From Algoriphagus sediminis (GTDB lineage Bacteria > Bacteroidota > Bacteroidia > Cytophagales > Cyclobacteriaceae): DNA of 64,000 nt. Position 1 is the stretch's first letter. Each line of letters starts with the position of its first letter. Positions 9,195 to 17,459 of the stretch are shown piece after piece. Under the pieces are notes generated by a model. It made no database searches, was not told where the DNA came from, and saw nothing but the letters and a program-made list of their open reading frames with translations. A program made the position numbers and the translations under genes. The stretch spans positions 248,001 to 312,000 of the forward strand of contig NZ_JAUEPH010000001.1 in NCBI RefSeq assembly GCF_030403435.1. The letters are read 5' to 3'.

Positions 9195-10571
9195 ATGATT
9201 AATTATCGAGTATTATCCGTCCCCATGCTTGCAGGAGTTGTCCTTCTTGCATCCTGTAATTCTAGCCAATTGGCTTCTAGCGGAGCGGATAACCTGTATT
9301 TCATGGCTTCAGACGAAAAATTAGCGACTGAATATGCCGTGCAAAACAACAATCCAGAGCAATTTGAGACTTTAGCCGAAATCAATTCGAATCTCCCGAA
9401 TGAGGAAAGCTTTAGTTCCAAAAATGTTAATCCTGACTACATCGCCAGATATCAATCCGAAACACCTTCTGGAGAAGATGACATTGTATATTTTGATGAA
9501 GGTCAAAACCCTGAACTTGAAGGTGAAGGAACTGCAAATATAGATGCCTATAATAATTTTTCCACCGCTCCTGTTGGTGGCAATAACGGTTTCAACCCTA
9601 CTTTCAATATGAACATTGGTTTCATGGGTGGATTTAGTCCTTGGGGCTTTGGTTATAACCCATGGATGTGGGGTTCCGGTTGGGGCTTTAATCCTGGTCT
9701 TAGTATAGGAATCGGATTTGGATTCGGATGGGGAAACTCATTTTGGGGGCCTAATTTTGGACTTGGCTGGGGAATGCCAATCTATCCAGGTTGGGGATGG
9801 GGTTACCCAGGATATGGATGGGGTGCTCCAGGCTTCGGTTGGGGACCAGGATGGGGGTATAGACCTCCTATTTATGTACTCCCTGGCGGCGAATACGGTG
9901 ACAGAAGAATTGTTAGAGGCCCAAGACCGACAAGGGGTTCTACGTTAGCCGGAACAAATGCTGGACTTTCAAGTGCTGCATTACCAAATACTGCTAGAGC
10001 GCAAGCTAGAAGAGGGGTAACCAACAACAATACAAGCAATAGAGGAATAGTTAATTCAAGTTCAGCAAGAACTGCTGCAAGAGATTTCAGTTCGTCTCAA
10101 AATGACTATTACAATAGCTCAAGATCAAGACTTCAGTCGCGAGGTACTAGAAATGTAGGCTCTGCGGCTTCCAGTAGGTCAAGTGCAGTAAGATCTAGAA
10201 GCTCTGTACCGACCAGATCTTCCATTGCACCTAATTCGTCTTATTCAAGAAGCTCGGCTCAATCTGCCTACAGCAGAAATGCTTACACAAATAGGAATTC
10301 AAGCCCGTCATATAACAGAATGGGTTCAAGATCAAGTTATGGAACAAGTCGATCACCTAATTATAATACTAGATCTAATTCTAATTTAAGAAATTACTCT
10401 ACTCCTAGCAGATCATCGAGATCTACTTACACACCAAGTGGAAGTAGTAGTGGAAGATCATCTGTAGGAAGTATGTCCAGAGGATCATCAGGTGGCTCAA
10501 GAGTCAGCAGCGGTGGATCCAGAGGAGGAAGTTCTGGCGGCTCCAGAGGTGGAGGCGGAAGGGGGAATTAA
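9195..10571 (+). CDS. Low-complexity lipoprotein: Gly/Trp/aromatic core and Arg/Ser tail
   Basis: The 458-residue protein starts with a lipoprotein signal (lipobox LLASC, Cys21). After an acidic stretch (about 30-120) comes a strongly Gly/Trp/Phe/Tyr/Pro-rich segment (about 125-230) with repeated GWG and GYGWG units. A long Arg/Ser/Asn/Tyr/Gly tail follows (about 235-458) with many RSS and SRSS motifs and ends GGSRGGGGRGN. No catalytic motif is visible and the tail is probably disordered. Such aromatic-plus-arginine composition favours weak multivalent contacts. A surface, adhesive or polyanion-binding role is an inference. The same architecture occurs as unnamed proteins in Cytophagales. It ends in a strong terminator that contains the stop codon. 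Confidence 0.8.
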   Translation: MINYRVLSVPMLAGVVLLASCNSSQLASSGADNLYFMASDEKLATEYAVQNNNPEQFETLAEINSNLPNEESFSSKNVNPDYIARYQSETPSGEDDIVYFDEGQNPELEGEGTANIDAYNNFSTAPVGGNNGFNPTFNMNIGFMGGFSPWGFGYNPWMWGSGWGFNPGLSIGIGFGFGWGNSFWGPNFGLGWGMPIYPGWGWGYPGYGWGAPGFGWGPGWGYRPPIYVLPGGEYGDRRIVRGPRPTRGSTLAGTNAGLSSAALPNTARAQARRGVTNNNTSNRGIVNSSSARTAARDFSSSQNDYYNSSRSRLQSRGTRNVGSAASSRSSAVRSRSSVPTRSSIAPNSSYSRSSAQSAYSRNAYTNRNSSPSYNRMGSRSSYGTSRSPNYNTRSNSNLRNYSTPSRSSRSTYTPSGSSSGRSSVGSMSRGSSGGSRVSSGGSRGGSSGGSRGGGGRGN

Positions 10572-10586
10572 TTCCCCTTTTTTTTT
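10562..10586 (+). terminator. Intrinsic terminator, perfect palindrome
   Basis: GGGGAATTAATTCCCC (10562-10577) is a perfect 16-bp palindrome followed by nine T. The TAA stop of the preceding gene lies within it. Confidence 0.85.
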
Positions 10587-10647
10587 GGCTTAGTTCATCC
10601 AATAAACCAATTTATCCGTTTAGCATACTACATCAAACCCAATTTCA

Positions 10648-12168
10648 ATGAGGATTTTCTTATCCGCTTTACTGATAACTTTCTTCACTGTTCATGCATC
10701 ATTTTCTCAAAGTGGTTATTTCGAGGATGCGCTAAGGTTTAGTAACGCAATGCCTTCTGGAAATGCCAGAATCATGGGAGTCGGAGGAACCCAATGGTCA
10801 CTGGGAGGTGATGTTTCAAACATTGCGGGCAACCCTGCAGGTCTTGGTTTTTTTAGAACATCAGAGGGAAGTATTACACTTGGTTATACTGCGAGGAATG
10901 TAGATGCTACCTACCTTGGTCAAAGGAGATCATATTCTACTCCGAATTTCCATCTTCCAAACCTGAGTTTTGTGTTAGCGAGCCCAAAAAGAGATTTGCT
11001 GGGAAGAAGCGCATTTAAGGGAGGAAGCTTTGGGGTAAGCATTCAGCGTATCGCTAATTTCAACAATGAATTTGGGTACTTTAGCGATCAACAAGGTGAA
11101 ACTTCCATCATCGATTTTTTCATTCAGGATTCCTTTGGTGTTCCTGAAAATCAGATTCAAAACTTTGGCCTAACAGGCCTGGCTTACACTACCTACCAGA
11201 TTAATCCCATATTTGAGGATGAGGATGGAAATATTATTCCAAATCCTGATACTTATGCTTCTTTTGTTCTAGGCTTCCCTTTTCAGGATGAAAACATATT
11301 ACAAGAAGGCAGTGCGAACCAGATGACGTTCGGGTATGGTGCTAACTTCAATCATAAATTCTTTATTGGCGGATCTTTAGGAATAAGGACAATTTCATTC
11401 GGTTCCAGAAAAATTTATAACGAAGAGTTTTTTGATGATCCGGCTACTCTCAACAATTCATCCCTTCGTGAAGACCTCTTCATAAATGGGACAGGAATAA
11501 ATCTTAGTGTCGGGATGATCTATAAGCCGATAGATTATTGGAACATAGGCTTTAATTTCCAGAGCCCCACTTGGTTTTCTATGAATGAGGAATATAGTGC
11601 CAGTATAATTGCAAATTATGCAAACTATTATTTTGAACCTGAAGACAGGGTCCTAAGCAGGGAAGAAGCCTTTACTGATATATTTTTAAATCGGTATAAC
11701 CTTAACACACCACTAAGACTCGGAGGAGGAACCACTTTCTTTCTTGGAAAAAATGGGTTCATTTCTGCAGATGTAGATTGGGTCGATTATAGTAATGCAA
11801 ACTTCAGGACAAATGACTTTGACCCAAGACCAGATAATGAAGCCATCAGTAGGCTCTATGGTAGTACAATAAATTTCAGAGTCGGGGCCGAATTTGTTCT
11901 TAATATGCTAAGATTAAGAGGAGGTTATGGGGTTTTTGGAGACCCATTTGTCAACTCTGAAATCGACCGAAGTGTACAACAGATTTCAGGTGGTATAGGA
12001 GTAAGACTAGGCTCCTTCACAATTGATTTCGCGCTGATCAATCAACAAAGTGATGGACTATACAGAAGCTATCAAGTGCTCGATGAAAACAATAACAATA
12101 TAGGTCCTTCAACTTTTCTTGAAAACAGTCTGACTACTGGATTCCTTACTGTTGGACTTAATTTTTAA
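10648..12168 (+). CDS. Outer-membrane barrel protein (OmpP1/FadL-like)
   Basis: The protein has a signal peptide (MRIFLSALLITFFTVHASFSQ). Next is a conserved segment SGNARIMGVGGTQWSLGGD and VSNIAGNPAGLGFFR, typical of the N-terminal hatch region of FadL/OmpP1-type transporters in Bacteroidota (usually G-x-N-P-A-G-L). The rest is alternating amphipathic beta strands ending with LTTGFLTVGLNF, a terminal aromatic as expected for BAM substrates. The cargo is unknown; the family moves hydrophobic compounds in Proteobacteria. Length is 506 residues. Its 3' end overlaps the convergent aroK by 11 bp, and its probable terminator lies inside aroK. Confidence 0.8.
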   Translation: MRIFLSALLITFFTVHASFSQSGYFEDALRFSNAMPSGNARIMGVGGTQWSLGGDVSNIAGNPAGLGFFRTSEGSITLGYTARNVDATYLGQRRSYSTPNFHLPNLSFVLASPKRDLLGRSAFKGGSFGVSIQRIANFNNEFGYFSDQQGETSIIDFFIQDSFGVPENQIQNFGLTGLAYTTYQINPIFEDEDGNIIPNPDTYASFVLGFPFQDENILQEGSANQMTFGYGANFNHKFFIGGSLGIRTISFGSRKIYNEEFFDDPATLNNSSLREDLFINGTGINLSVGMIYKPIDYWNIGFNFQSPTWFSMNEEYSASIIANYANYYFEPEDRVLSREEAFTDIFLNRYNLNTPLRLGGGTTFFLGKNGFISADVDWVDYSNANFRTNDFDPRPDNEAISRLYGSTINFRVGAEFVLNMLRLRGGYGVFGDPFVNSEIDRSVQQISGGIGVRLGSFTIDFALINQQSDGLYRSYQVLDENNNNIGPSTFLENSLTTGFLTVGLNF

Positions 12169-12676
12169 GTTCTCTGGCCAATTCAAAAATTAACAACTCA
12201 GCGGAAAAATCTTCACCGCTGAGTTTTATTTTGCTCTGTTCATAATATGGTTCCCTAGCCTCCATCAACTCAGATAGTTTAGATTTAACCCCATTTTTAT
12301 CGAGCCCAGCAAACATAGGGCGGGTACTATTTTTTGAATTGCTTAGCCTAGAGCTTATCGATTCAAGCGGTAAATTAAGATATACCGATGTAGCAAACTC
12401 ATTTATAATTGCCATGTTGTCTTTATAACATGGAGCTCCTCCTCCGGAGGCAAGGACAAGTGACTCTTTCCGTTCTAATGTTTCTCTGAGAATACTACTT
12501 TCTATTTTTCGAAATGCTTCCTCGCCTTGAAGCATGAAAATATCAGGTATGGTCTGTCCTACCCGTGCCTCGATTAATTGGTCTAAATCGAAAAAATCCA
12601 CTTCCATAGCAGAAGCGAGCTGCTTTCCGAATGTACTTTTCCCAGATCCAGGTAAACCAACTAGTACTACCTTCAT
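12158..12676 (-). CDS. aroK: Shikimate kinase
   Basis: Phosphorylates shikimate at the 3-position in the aromatic amino-acid pathway. Motifs are present in order: Walker A GLPGSGKST (7-15), the shikimate-binding FFDLDQLIE, and ASGGGAPC (Gly-rich substrate loop). The lid-region arginine appears around NSTRPMFAG. Length 172 is typical. Its ATG overlaps the stop of the upstream BT_3928-type gene by 4 bp (ATGA), suggesting translational coupling. The last codons are antisense to an intrinsic terminator serving the convergent barrel gene. Confidence 0.95.
   Translation of the reverse strand: MKVVLVGLPGSGKSTFGKQLASAMEVDFFDLDQLIEARVGQTIPDIFMLQGEEAFRKIESSILRETLERKESLVLASGGGAPCYKDNMAIINEFATSVYLNLPLESISSRLSNSKNSTRPMFAGLDKNGVKSKLSELMEAREPYYEQSKIKLSGEDFSAELLIFELARELKN
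12197..12232 (+). terminator. Intrinsic terminator of the FadL-like gene, embedded in aroK
   Basis: CTCAGCGG-N11-CCGCTGAG is a perfect 8-bp GC-rich stem followed by TTTTATTTT on the plus strand, 28 bp after the stop of the barrel gene. It lies wholly inside the 3' coding part of convergent aroK. Confidence 0.75.
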
Positions 12677-13773
12677 TTTAGAAATAAATTCAAAGTTTCA
12701 TCGGCAGAAGGAGTATTATTTACATGATATTTACTAAGTACCACTCCATCTTTTAACATCATTATTCCAGGGTTTGAGCGAATCATTGTTTTAACCACTG
12801 TTGCATCTGCCTGAACGCCCAAGGCATTCCATCCTCGATCTGCGATTAATCGATCAATTTCTTCTTGAGTTGCTGCTGCCATTACTACTACTTCTATTGG
12901 CGCTGAACCCAATGCATCGAATAACGAGTCGATTTGACCAAACTGATCATAATCCAGCTTTGCATACTTGCTGATCAATAAAACTAGTTTATTGCCTTGG
13001 AACATTTCAGCGGACATATCTCCATTTTCATTCCATGCCGAAAAATCAGAGATTTTTGGTAAAGCCTCAGGATTCTTAAGCTTCATTTCTACAAACTCCA
13101 AGGTCTCATCACTAGGGTATTGTTCAAAAACCAAAGTCTCCTCTCCTCTTTTCATGATGTAATCATAAACCAAAGGTGCGGAAGGCAACATATCCTGCTC
13201 GATATTCACGCCCTCTTTGTATGCTCTAAAATCAATGAAGGGCAAATTTCGAATAGCCACAATGGATAAAACCAGCGATCCAATGGCAACTGCTAAAACG
13301 GAAAAATTCGCCCATTTTGGCGAGGATTTGGGTAAATCTGACTGGAAGAGAAAAAGAATTGATATAAGGACAAGCAATATCAAATCTTTATAAAAGGATT
13401 CCCAAGGCGTGAGTTTAATAGCATCACCAAAACATCCACAGTCTGTCACCTTATTAAAATATGCAGAAAAGAAAGTGAGAAAGGTAAAAAAGAGAATCAT
13501 TCCGGCAAGTGACCAAACAGTAAAGCGGCTTTTGACTCCAAGAATTAACATTACTCCAAGCACTACCTCAAGCACCACAAGGAATACAGCTATGTATAAT
13601 GCAAATGGTTTGAAATAATAAAAAAAGCCTGCGATGTCATTTGAAAACACATCGAAATACTCCTCAAGCTTTATTGAAGTACCCACAGGATCATTTACTT
13701 TGATCAGGCCTGAAAATATAAATAGTCCTCCCACTAATATCCGAAGAACCCACAGTAATCCTTGTTTAACCAT
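12673..13773 (-). CDS. BT_3928-type DoxX/MauE-like membrane protein with C-terminal thioredoxin-like region
   Basis: The N-terminal half has about four membrane helices (roughly 7-25, 45-75, 85-108, 128-145) with the conserved GLIKVNDP and TDCGCFGD motifs of this Bacteroidota DoxX/MauE-like family. The second half (about 180-366) is soluble and ends in segments resembling a thioredoxin-like fold (LVLLISKYAKLDYDQ, NPGIMMLKDGVVLSKYH), but without a CxxC. MauE-type proteins assist disulfide handling; the role here is not established. It overlaps aroK downstream by 4 bp and DUF1599 upstream by 8 bp, so all three are likely cotranscribed. Confidence 0.85.
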   Translation of the reverse strand: MVKQGLLWVLRILVGGLFIFSGLIKVNDPVGTSIKLEEYFDVFSNDIAGFFYYFKPFALYIAVFLVVLEVVLGVMLILGVKSRFTVWSLAGMILFFTFLTFFSAYFNKVTDCGCFGDAIKLTPWESFYKDLILLVLISILFLFQSDLPKSSPKWANFSVLAVAIGSLVLSIVAIRNLPFIDFRAYKEGVNIEQDMLPSAPLVYDYIMKRGEETLVFEQYPSDETLEFVEMKLKNPEALPKISDFSAWNENGDMSAEMFQGNKLVLLISKYAKLDYDQFGQIDSLFDALGSAPIEVVVMAAATQEEIDRLIADRGWNALGVQADATVVKTMIRSNPGIMMLKDGVVLSKYHVNNTPSADETLNLFLK

Positions 13774-14311
13774 GATATCCTAGTTTAATCAAGCAAAATA
13801 CAGCGTAGTTTATCATGTCCTGATAATTGGCCTCTATTCCTTCTGAAACAAGAGTTTCCCCTTCGTTGTCTTCGATTTGTTTCACACGTAGAAGTTTCAT
13901 AAGAATAATATCGGTGATAGAACTCACTCTCATATCGCGCCAGGCTTCCCCGTAATCATGATTTTTATTCTGTAGAAGTGTCTTGGTATCTGTAACCCAT
14001 TGATCATAAAGTGGTTCCAGCTTTTCATAGGAAATAGACAGGCTCTCCTCATCTTTTAGACTTATCTGAATCAAGGCAATAATGCAGTAATTCACTATAG
14101 CTACAAATTCATCTATGATAGGATCATCAATTTTCTGATCACCCTTCTCCTGAATAGATCGGATTCTTTGGGCCTTGATGAATATTTGATCAGTGATGGA
14201 AGAAAGGCGAAGCACTCTCCACGCGGTTCCATAATCAATTGTTTTCTTTCGAAACAGCTCTTTACAACGGCCTATTACTTCAGTATATTCGTTGCTCGTT
14301 TGGGTCTCCAA
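13766..14311 (-). CDS. DUF1599 protein
   Basis: Two tandem copies of the family motif are visible: KKTIDYGTAWRVLRLSSITDQIFIKAQRIR and KNHDYGEAWRDMRVSSITDIILMKLLRVK. An internal duplication therefore makes up nearly the whole protein. Function is unknown, though DUF1599 is listed near nucleotide-pyrophosphatase-like all-alpha folds in some surveys. An ATG at 14452 is in frame but would overlap folP by 116 bp and adds about 47 non-conserved residues. A TTG at 14311 begins right before the conserved region and gives about 181 residues, the usual family size, so I prefer it. The conserved neighbourhood folP-DUF1599-BT_3928 is common in Bacteroidota. Confidence 0.85.
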   Translation of the reverse strand: METQTSNEYTEVIGRCKELFRKKTIDYGTAWRVLRLSSITDQIFIKAQRIRSIQEKGDQKIDDPIIDEFVAIVNYCIIALIQISLKDEESLSISYEKLEPLYDQWVTDTKTLLQNKNHDYGEAWRDMRVSSITDIILMKLLRVKQIEDNEGETLVSEGIEANYQDMINYAVFCLIKLGYHG

Positions 14312-14336
14312 TCTGGTTCGGATTAAATTTTGAGAA

Positions 14337-15209
14337 GTGATAAAAGAATTAAGAATCGAAGATAATTTTTTTCCACAAAAGAATACAGTCAATCTACAGG
14401 GAAGGTTATCGATTTGGGACTCACCCAAGGTAATGGGTATTGTAAACCTCACTTCTGATTCATTTTTCGAACAAAGCCGAATTCAATTCAGTGATTTGGA
14501 GTTCGGGAAACGAATTGAAAAGATAATTCAAGATGGCGCTGATATGCTGGACTTTGGAGGCTATAGCAGTCGGCCTGGAGCTAAGGATATTAGTATCGAA
14601 GAGGAATTAAGCCGTGTGATACCTGCTATTCAGTGGGTTGCGAAGAAATATCCTTACATCACAATTTCTGTTGACACCTTTCGATCTGAAGTAGCAAGAG
14701 AGTCAGTTTTGAATGGAGCTCATATAGTAAATGACATTTCCGCTGGAAATTTAGATTCTAAAATGATTAAAACCGTGGGAGAACTCAGAGTTCCATACAT
14801 TGCCATGCACATGCGTGGTAATCCTAGGACGATGCAAAATCACACGGAATATTCTGATTTAATTCCAGAAATTTTGTATTATTTCTCTTATAAATTAGAA
14901 AAATTTAGATTTTTTGGCATCAATGATGTTATAATTGATGTAGGTTTTGGATTTGCAAAAAGTGTCGATCAGAATTATCAGCTTTTAAAAAATCTAGCGG
15001 CATTTAAATCACTTTCCTGTCCTATCCTTGTTGGGATTTCGAGAAAATCTATGATTTATAAGACTTTGGGGATTAATCCTGATGAAGCCCTGAATGGAAC
15101 TACAGCCCTTCATATGGTAGCTTTACAGAACGGAGGGAACATCCTGAGAGTGCACGACGTTAAAGAAGCAAAAGAAACGATAGAATTATATAAGAAACTT
15201 TACCCTTGA
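14337..15209 (+). CDS. folP: Dihydropteroate synthase
   Basis: Condenses 6-hydroxymethyl-dihydropterin pyrophosphate with p-aminobenzoate in folate synthesis. All conserved loops are seen: MGIVNLTSDSF, DMLDFGGYSSRPGA, ISVDTFR, HIVNDISAG, MHMRGNPRTMQ, DVGFGFAKSVDQN, GISRKSMI and LRVHDVKEA. The only start that includes the first beta strand and the NLQGRL segment is GTG 14337; the next ATG would remove it. The divergent DUF1599 start is only 25 bp away, so the two promoters must overlap or lie within the opposing gene. Its stop overlaps the TTG start of cdaA (TTGA), so the two are coupled. Confidence 0.95.
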   Translation: MIKELRIEDNFFPQKNTVNLQGRLSIWDSPKVMGIVNLTSDSFFEQSRIQFSDLEFGKRIEKIIQDGADMLDFGGYSSRPGAKDISIEEELSRVIPAIQWVAKKYPYITISVDTFRSEVARESVLNGAHIVNDISAGNLDSKMIKTVGELRVPYIAMHMRGNPRTMQNHTEYSDLIPEILYYFSYKLEKFRFFGINDVIIDVGFGFAKSVDQNYQLLKNLAAFKSLSCPILVGISRKSMIYKTLGINPDEALNGTTALHMVALQNGGNILRVHDVKEAKETIELYKKLYP

Positions 15210-16081
15210 GCCTTTTATTTAAAATTGGATTCTTAGAAGTCTCCATTGTCAATATGATAGATATTGCATTGGTGGCTGCTTTGCTATACCAAATATATAA
15301 ATTGCTAAAGGGAAGCGTAGCCATCAAAATTTTTCTCGGCTTCCTCTCTATCTATCTCATCTATCTTCTAGTAGGAGCCTTGCGGATGGAGTTGTTATCC
15401 TCTATTCTAGGTCAATTTATGGGTGTCGGTGTGATAGCAGCTATCATCATTTTTGCTCCCGAAATCAGAAAATTTTTACTGTTAATTGGAAGGTCCTCAT
15501 TACTATCCCAAGACAACGCCTTAAGGAATCTATTTTTCTTCTGGAAAAAAAAGGAAGCTTCCACTTTTAATATTTCTCCCATTATTGATGCCTCTAAAAC
15601 TCTGGCCGGTGGAAATACTGGTGCATTGATGGTGATTTCGAAAAGTACTGAATTAAAGTTTTATGCAGAAAGTGGAGATATTCTGGATGCGGATTTATCA
15701 AAAAGACTTTTGATATCTATTTTCAACAAATACTCCCCGCTACACGATGGGGCGGTAATAATCCATCAGGGCAAAATCAAAGCGGCAAGATGTATTCTTC
15801 CAGTTACGGAGCGGGAAGTTCCTGCTCAATTTGGTTTGAGACATAGGGCAGCAATCGGGATGTCGGAAGCTACTGATGCTCTGGTTCTAATTATTTCTGA
15901 GGAAACAGGTCAGGTTTCGCTTGCCAAAAATGGAATGATTATTCACAATGTTTCTTTCCAGGATGTTCGAGAAATCCTGAATGATTACCTCAATGATTTG
16001 ATTGTGGATTCCAGGTTTGAGCACCTGGAAAACTACGAAAGTTTGCAGCGCAGAAAAATGGCTATGACCAGCAAAACATAA
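15206..16081 (+). CDS. cdaA: Diadenylate cyclase CdaA
   Basis: Makes c-di-AMP from two ATP at the inner membrane. The N terminus has about three hydrophobic helices (15-33, 38-60, 68-90), followed by a DAC domain (about 110-260) with the catalytic DGA motif (181-183, in SPLHDGAVIIHQGK) and RHR (212-214, in LRHRAAIGMSE). The start is a TTG overlapping the folP stop by 4 bp; ATG 15254 would shorten the N terminus by 16 residues and remains possible. No cdaR or glmM neighbour is present. c-di-AMP in this group is generally linked to osmotic and cell-wall homeostasis. Confidence 0.95.
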   Translation: MSLLFKIGFLEVSIVNMIDIALVAALLYQIYKLLKGSVAIKIFLGFLSIYLIYLLVGALRMELLSSILGQFMGVGVIAAIIIFAPEIRKFLLLIGRSSLLSQDNALRNLFFFWKKKEASTFNISPIIDASKTLAGGNTGALMVISKSTELKFYAESGDILDADLSKRLLISIFNKYSPLHDGAVIIHQGKIKAARCILPVTEREVPAQFGLRHRAAIGMSEATDALVLIISEETGQVSLAKNGMIIHNVSFQDVREILNDYLNDLIVDSRFEHLENYESLQRRKMAMTSKT

Positions 16082-16117
16082 AAGAAGAGGCTTGATTAAA
16101 TCAAGCCTCTTCTTTTT
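16081..16117. terminator. Bidirectional terminator, 15-bp stem
   Basis: AAAGAAGAGGCTTGA (16081-16095) pairs perfectly with TCAAGCCTCTTCTTT (16101-16115) around a 5-nt loop, with A and T tracts on either side. It separates the convergent cdaA and kbl. Confidence 0.9.
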
Positions 16118-17312
16118 AAGAAATAACCCCAAGTTCCTTCCCGACTTCAGTAAAAGCAGCTATAGCTTTATCTAAATGTTCTTTCTCATGAGCAGCAGAT
16201 AATTGAACTCTGATCCTTGCCTGACCTTTTGGAACTACTGGGTAATAGAACCCTATTACATAAATTCCGCGCTCAAGAAGTTTTTCAGCCATTTTCTGAG
16301 ACAGAACAGCATCATAGAGCATTACTGGGACAATAGGGTGAGATCCTGGTTTAATATCAAACCCAGCTTCCTCCATTTTTTCTCTGAAATAAACTGTGTT
16401 TCTTTCAAGTTTGTCCCGAAGTTCAGTTGTTTCTGAGAGTAAATCCAAAACAGCGATAGAAGCTCCCGTAATTGATGGTGCGAGCGTATTAGAAAATAAA
16501 TAAGGCCTTGATCTCTGTCTAAGCATCTCAATGATCTCCTTTCTTCCGGAAGTAAATCCTCCAGATGCTCCTCCTAGTGCTTTCCCCAGAGTTCCTGTAA
16601 TGATATCGATTTTACCCATTACGCCGCAGTGCTCGTGAACTCCACGACCTGTCTTTCCAATAAAACCAGTAGAATGGCACTCATCCGACATCACGAGAGC
16701 ATTATATTTTTCCGCCAAATCCACAATTTTGTCAAGCTGTGCAATCGTACCATCCATGGAAAAAACACCATCCGTAACGATGATTTTCTGCTTCGCTCCT
16801 TTGGCATCGGCATCCTGAAGTTGCTTTTCGAGATCTTCCATATCGTTATGGATATACCGGAATCTCATAGCTTTACAAAGCCGAACACCGTCAATAATCG
16901 ATGCATGATTCAGTGTGTCAGAAATTATAGCATCCTCAGGACCAAGAATCGGTTCAAAAACACCTCCATTGGCATCAAATGCCGCAGCGTATAATATGGT
17001 ATCCTCAGTCCCAAGAAATTCGGAAATTTTCGTCTCAAGTTCTTTGTGGATGTCCTGAGTTCCACAAATAAATCTCACTGATGACATTCCATATCCATGG
17101 CTGTCTATGGCGGCTTTCGCAGCTTTTATGACTTCAGGATGAGAGCTTAATCCCAAGTAATTGTTGGCACAAAAATTAAGCACTTCCTTACCTCCTGAAA
17201 TTGTGATCTTTGCAGCCTGTGGAGAGGTGATTACCCTTTCTTTTTTAAAAAGTCCAGCTTCTTCGATCTCTTTAAGTTCTTTCTCTAATTTGGGTTTTAA
17301 TGTATCGTACAT
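16116..17312 (-). CDS. kbl: Glycine C-acetyltransferase (2-amino-3-ketobutyrate CoA ligase)
   Basis: PLP enzyme that splits 2-amino-3-ketobutyrate with CoA into glycine and acetyl-CoA, the second step of threonine breakdown. The 398-residue alpha-oxoamine synthase fold shows [10 protein letters not shown], the [11 protein letters not shown] aspartate loop and the PLP lysine in GTLGKALGG (Lys244, the same position as in E. coli Kbl). The threonine dehydrogenase gene tdh is immediately divergent, so the two enzymes of the pathway share a 147-bp intergenic region. A TATTTTTG box lies 19 bp upstream of the ATG. Confidence 0.96.
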   Translation of the reverse strand: MYDTLKPKLEKELKEIEEAGLFKKERVITSPQAAKITISGGKEVLNFCANNYLGLSSHPEVIKAAKAAIDSHGYGMSSVRFICGTQDIHKELETKISEFLGTEDTILYAAAFDANGGVFEPILGPEDAIISDTLNHASIIDGVRLCKAMRFRYIHNDMEDLEKQLQDADAKGAKQKIIVTDGVFSMDGTIAQLDKIVDLAEKYNALVMSDECHSTGFIGKTGRGVHEHCGVMGKIDIITGTLGKALGGASGGFTSGRKEIIEMLRQRSRPYLFSNTLAPSITGASIAVLDLLSETTELRDKLERNTVYFREKMEEAGFDIKPGSHPIVPVMLYDAVLSQKMAEKLLERGIYVIGFYYPVVPKGQARIRVQLSAAHEKEHLDKAIAAFTEVGKELGVIS

Positions 17313-17330
17313 AAATCAGTTTTTGATGCT

Positions 17331-17338
17331 CAAAAATA
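17331..17338 (-). promoter_or_regulatory. Candidate -7 box TATTTTTG of kbl
   Basis: Exact TAnnTTTG match on the minus strand, 19 bp upstream of the kbl ATG. The best -33-like TTTG (17352-17355) has only a 13-bp spacer, so this is a partial match. On the plus strand a TAGTTTTG at 17386-17393 is the counterpart candidate for tdh. Confidence 0.4.
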
Positions 17339-17459
17339 ATGAGACCCCACTCAAAGAATAATCCCGAGAGTGACCTCATTTTTATTAGTTTTGCTCTTGT
17401 AATCCCAAATATAAACAAAAACCCAAAGCATAAAGTTGGGTCATTTTTACACAAAAAGA

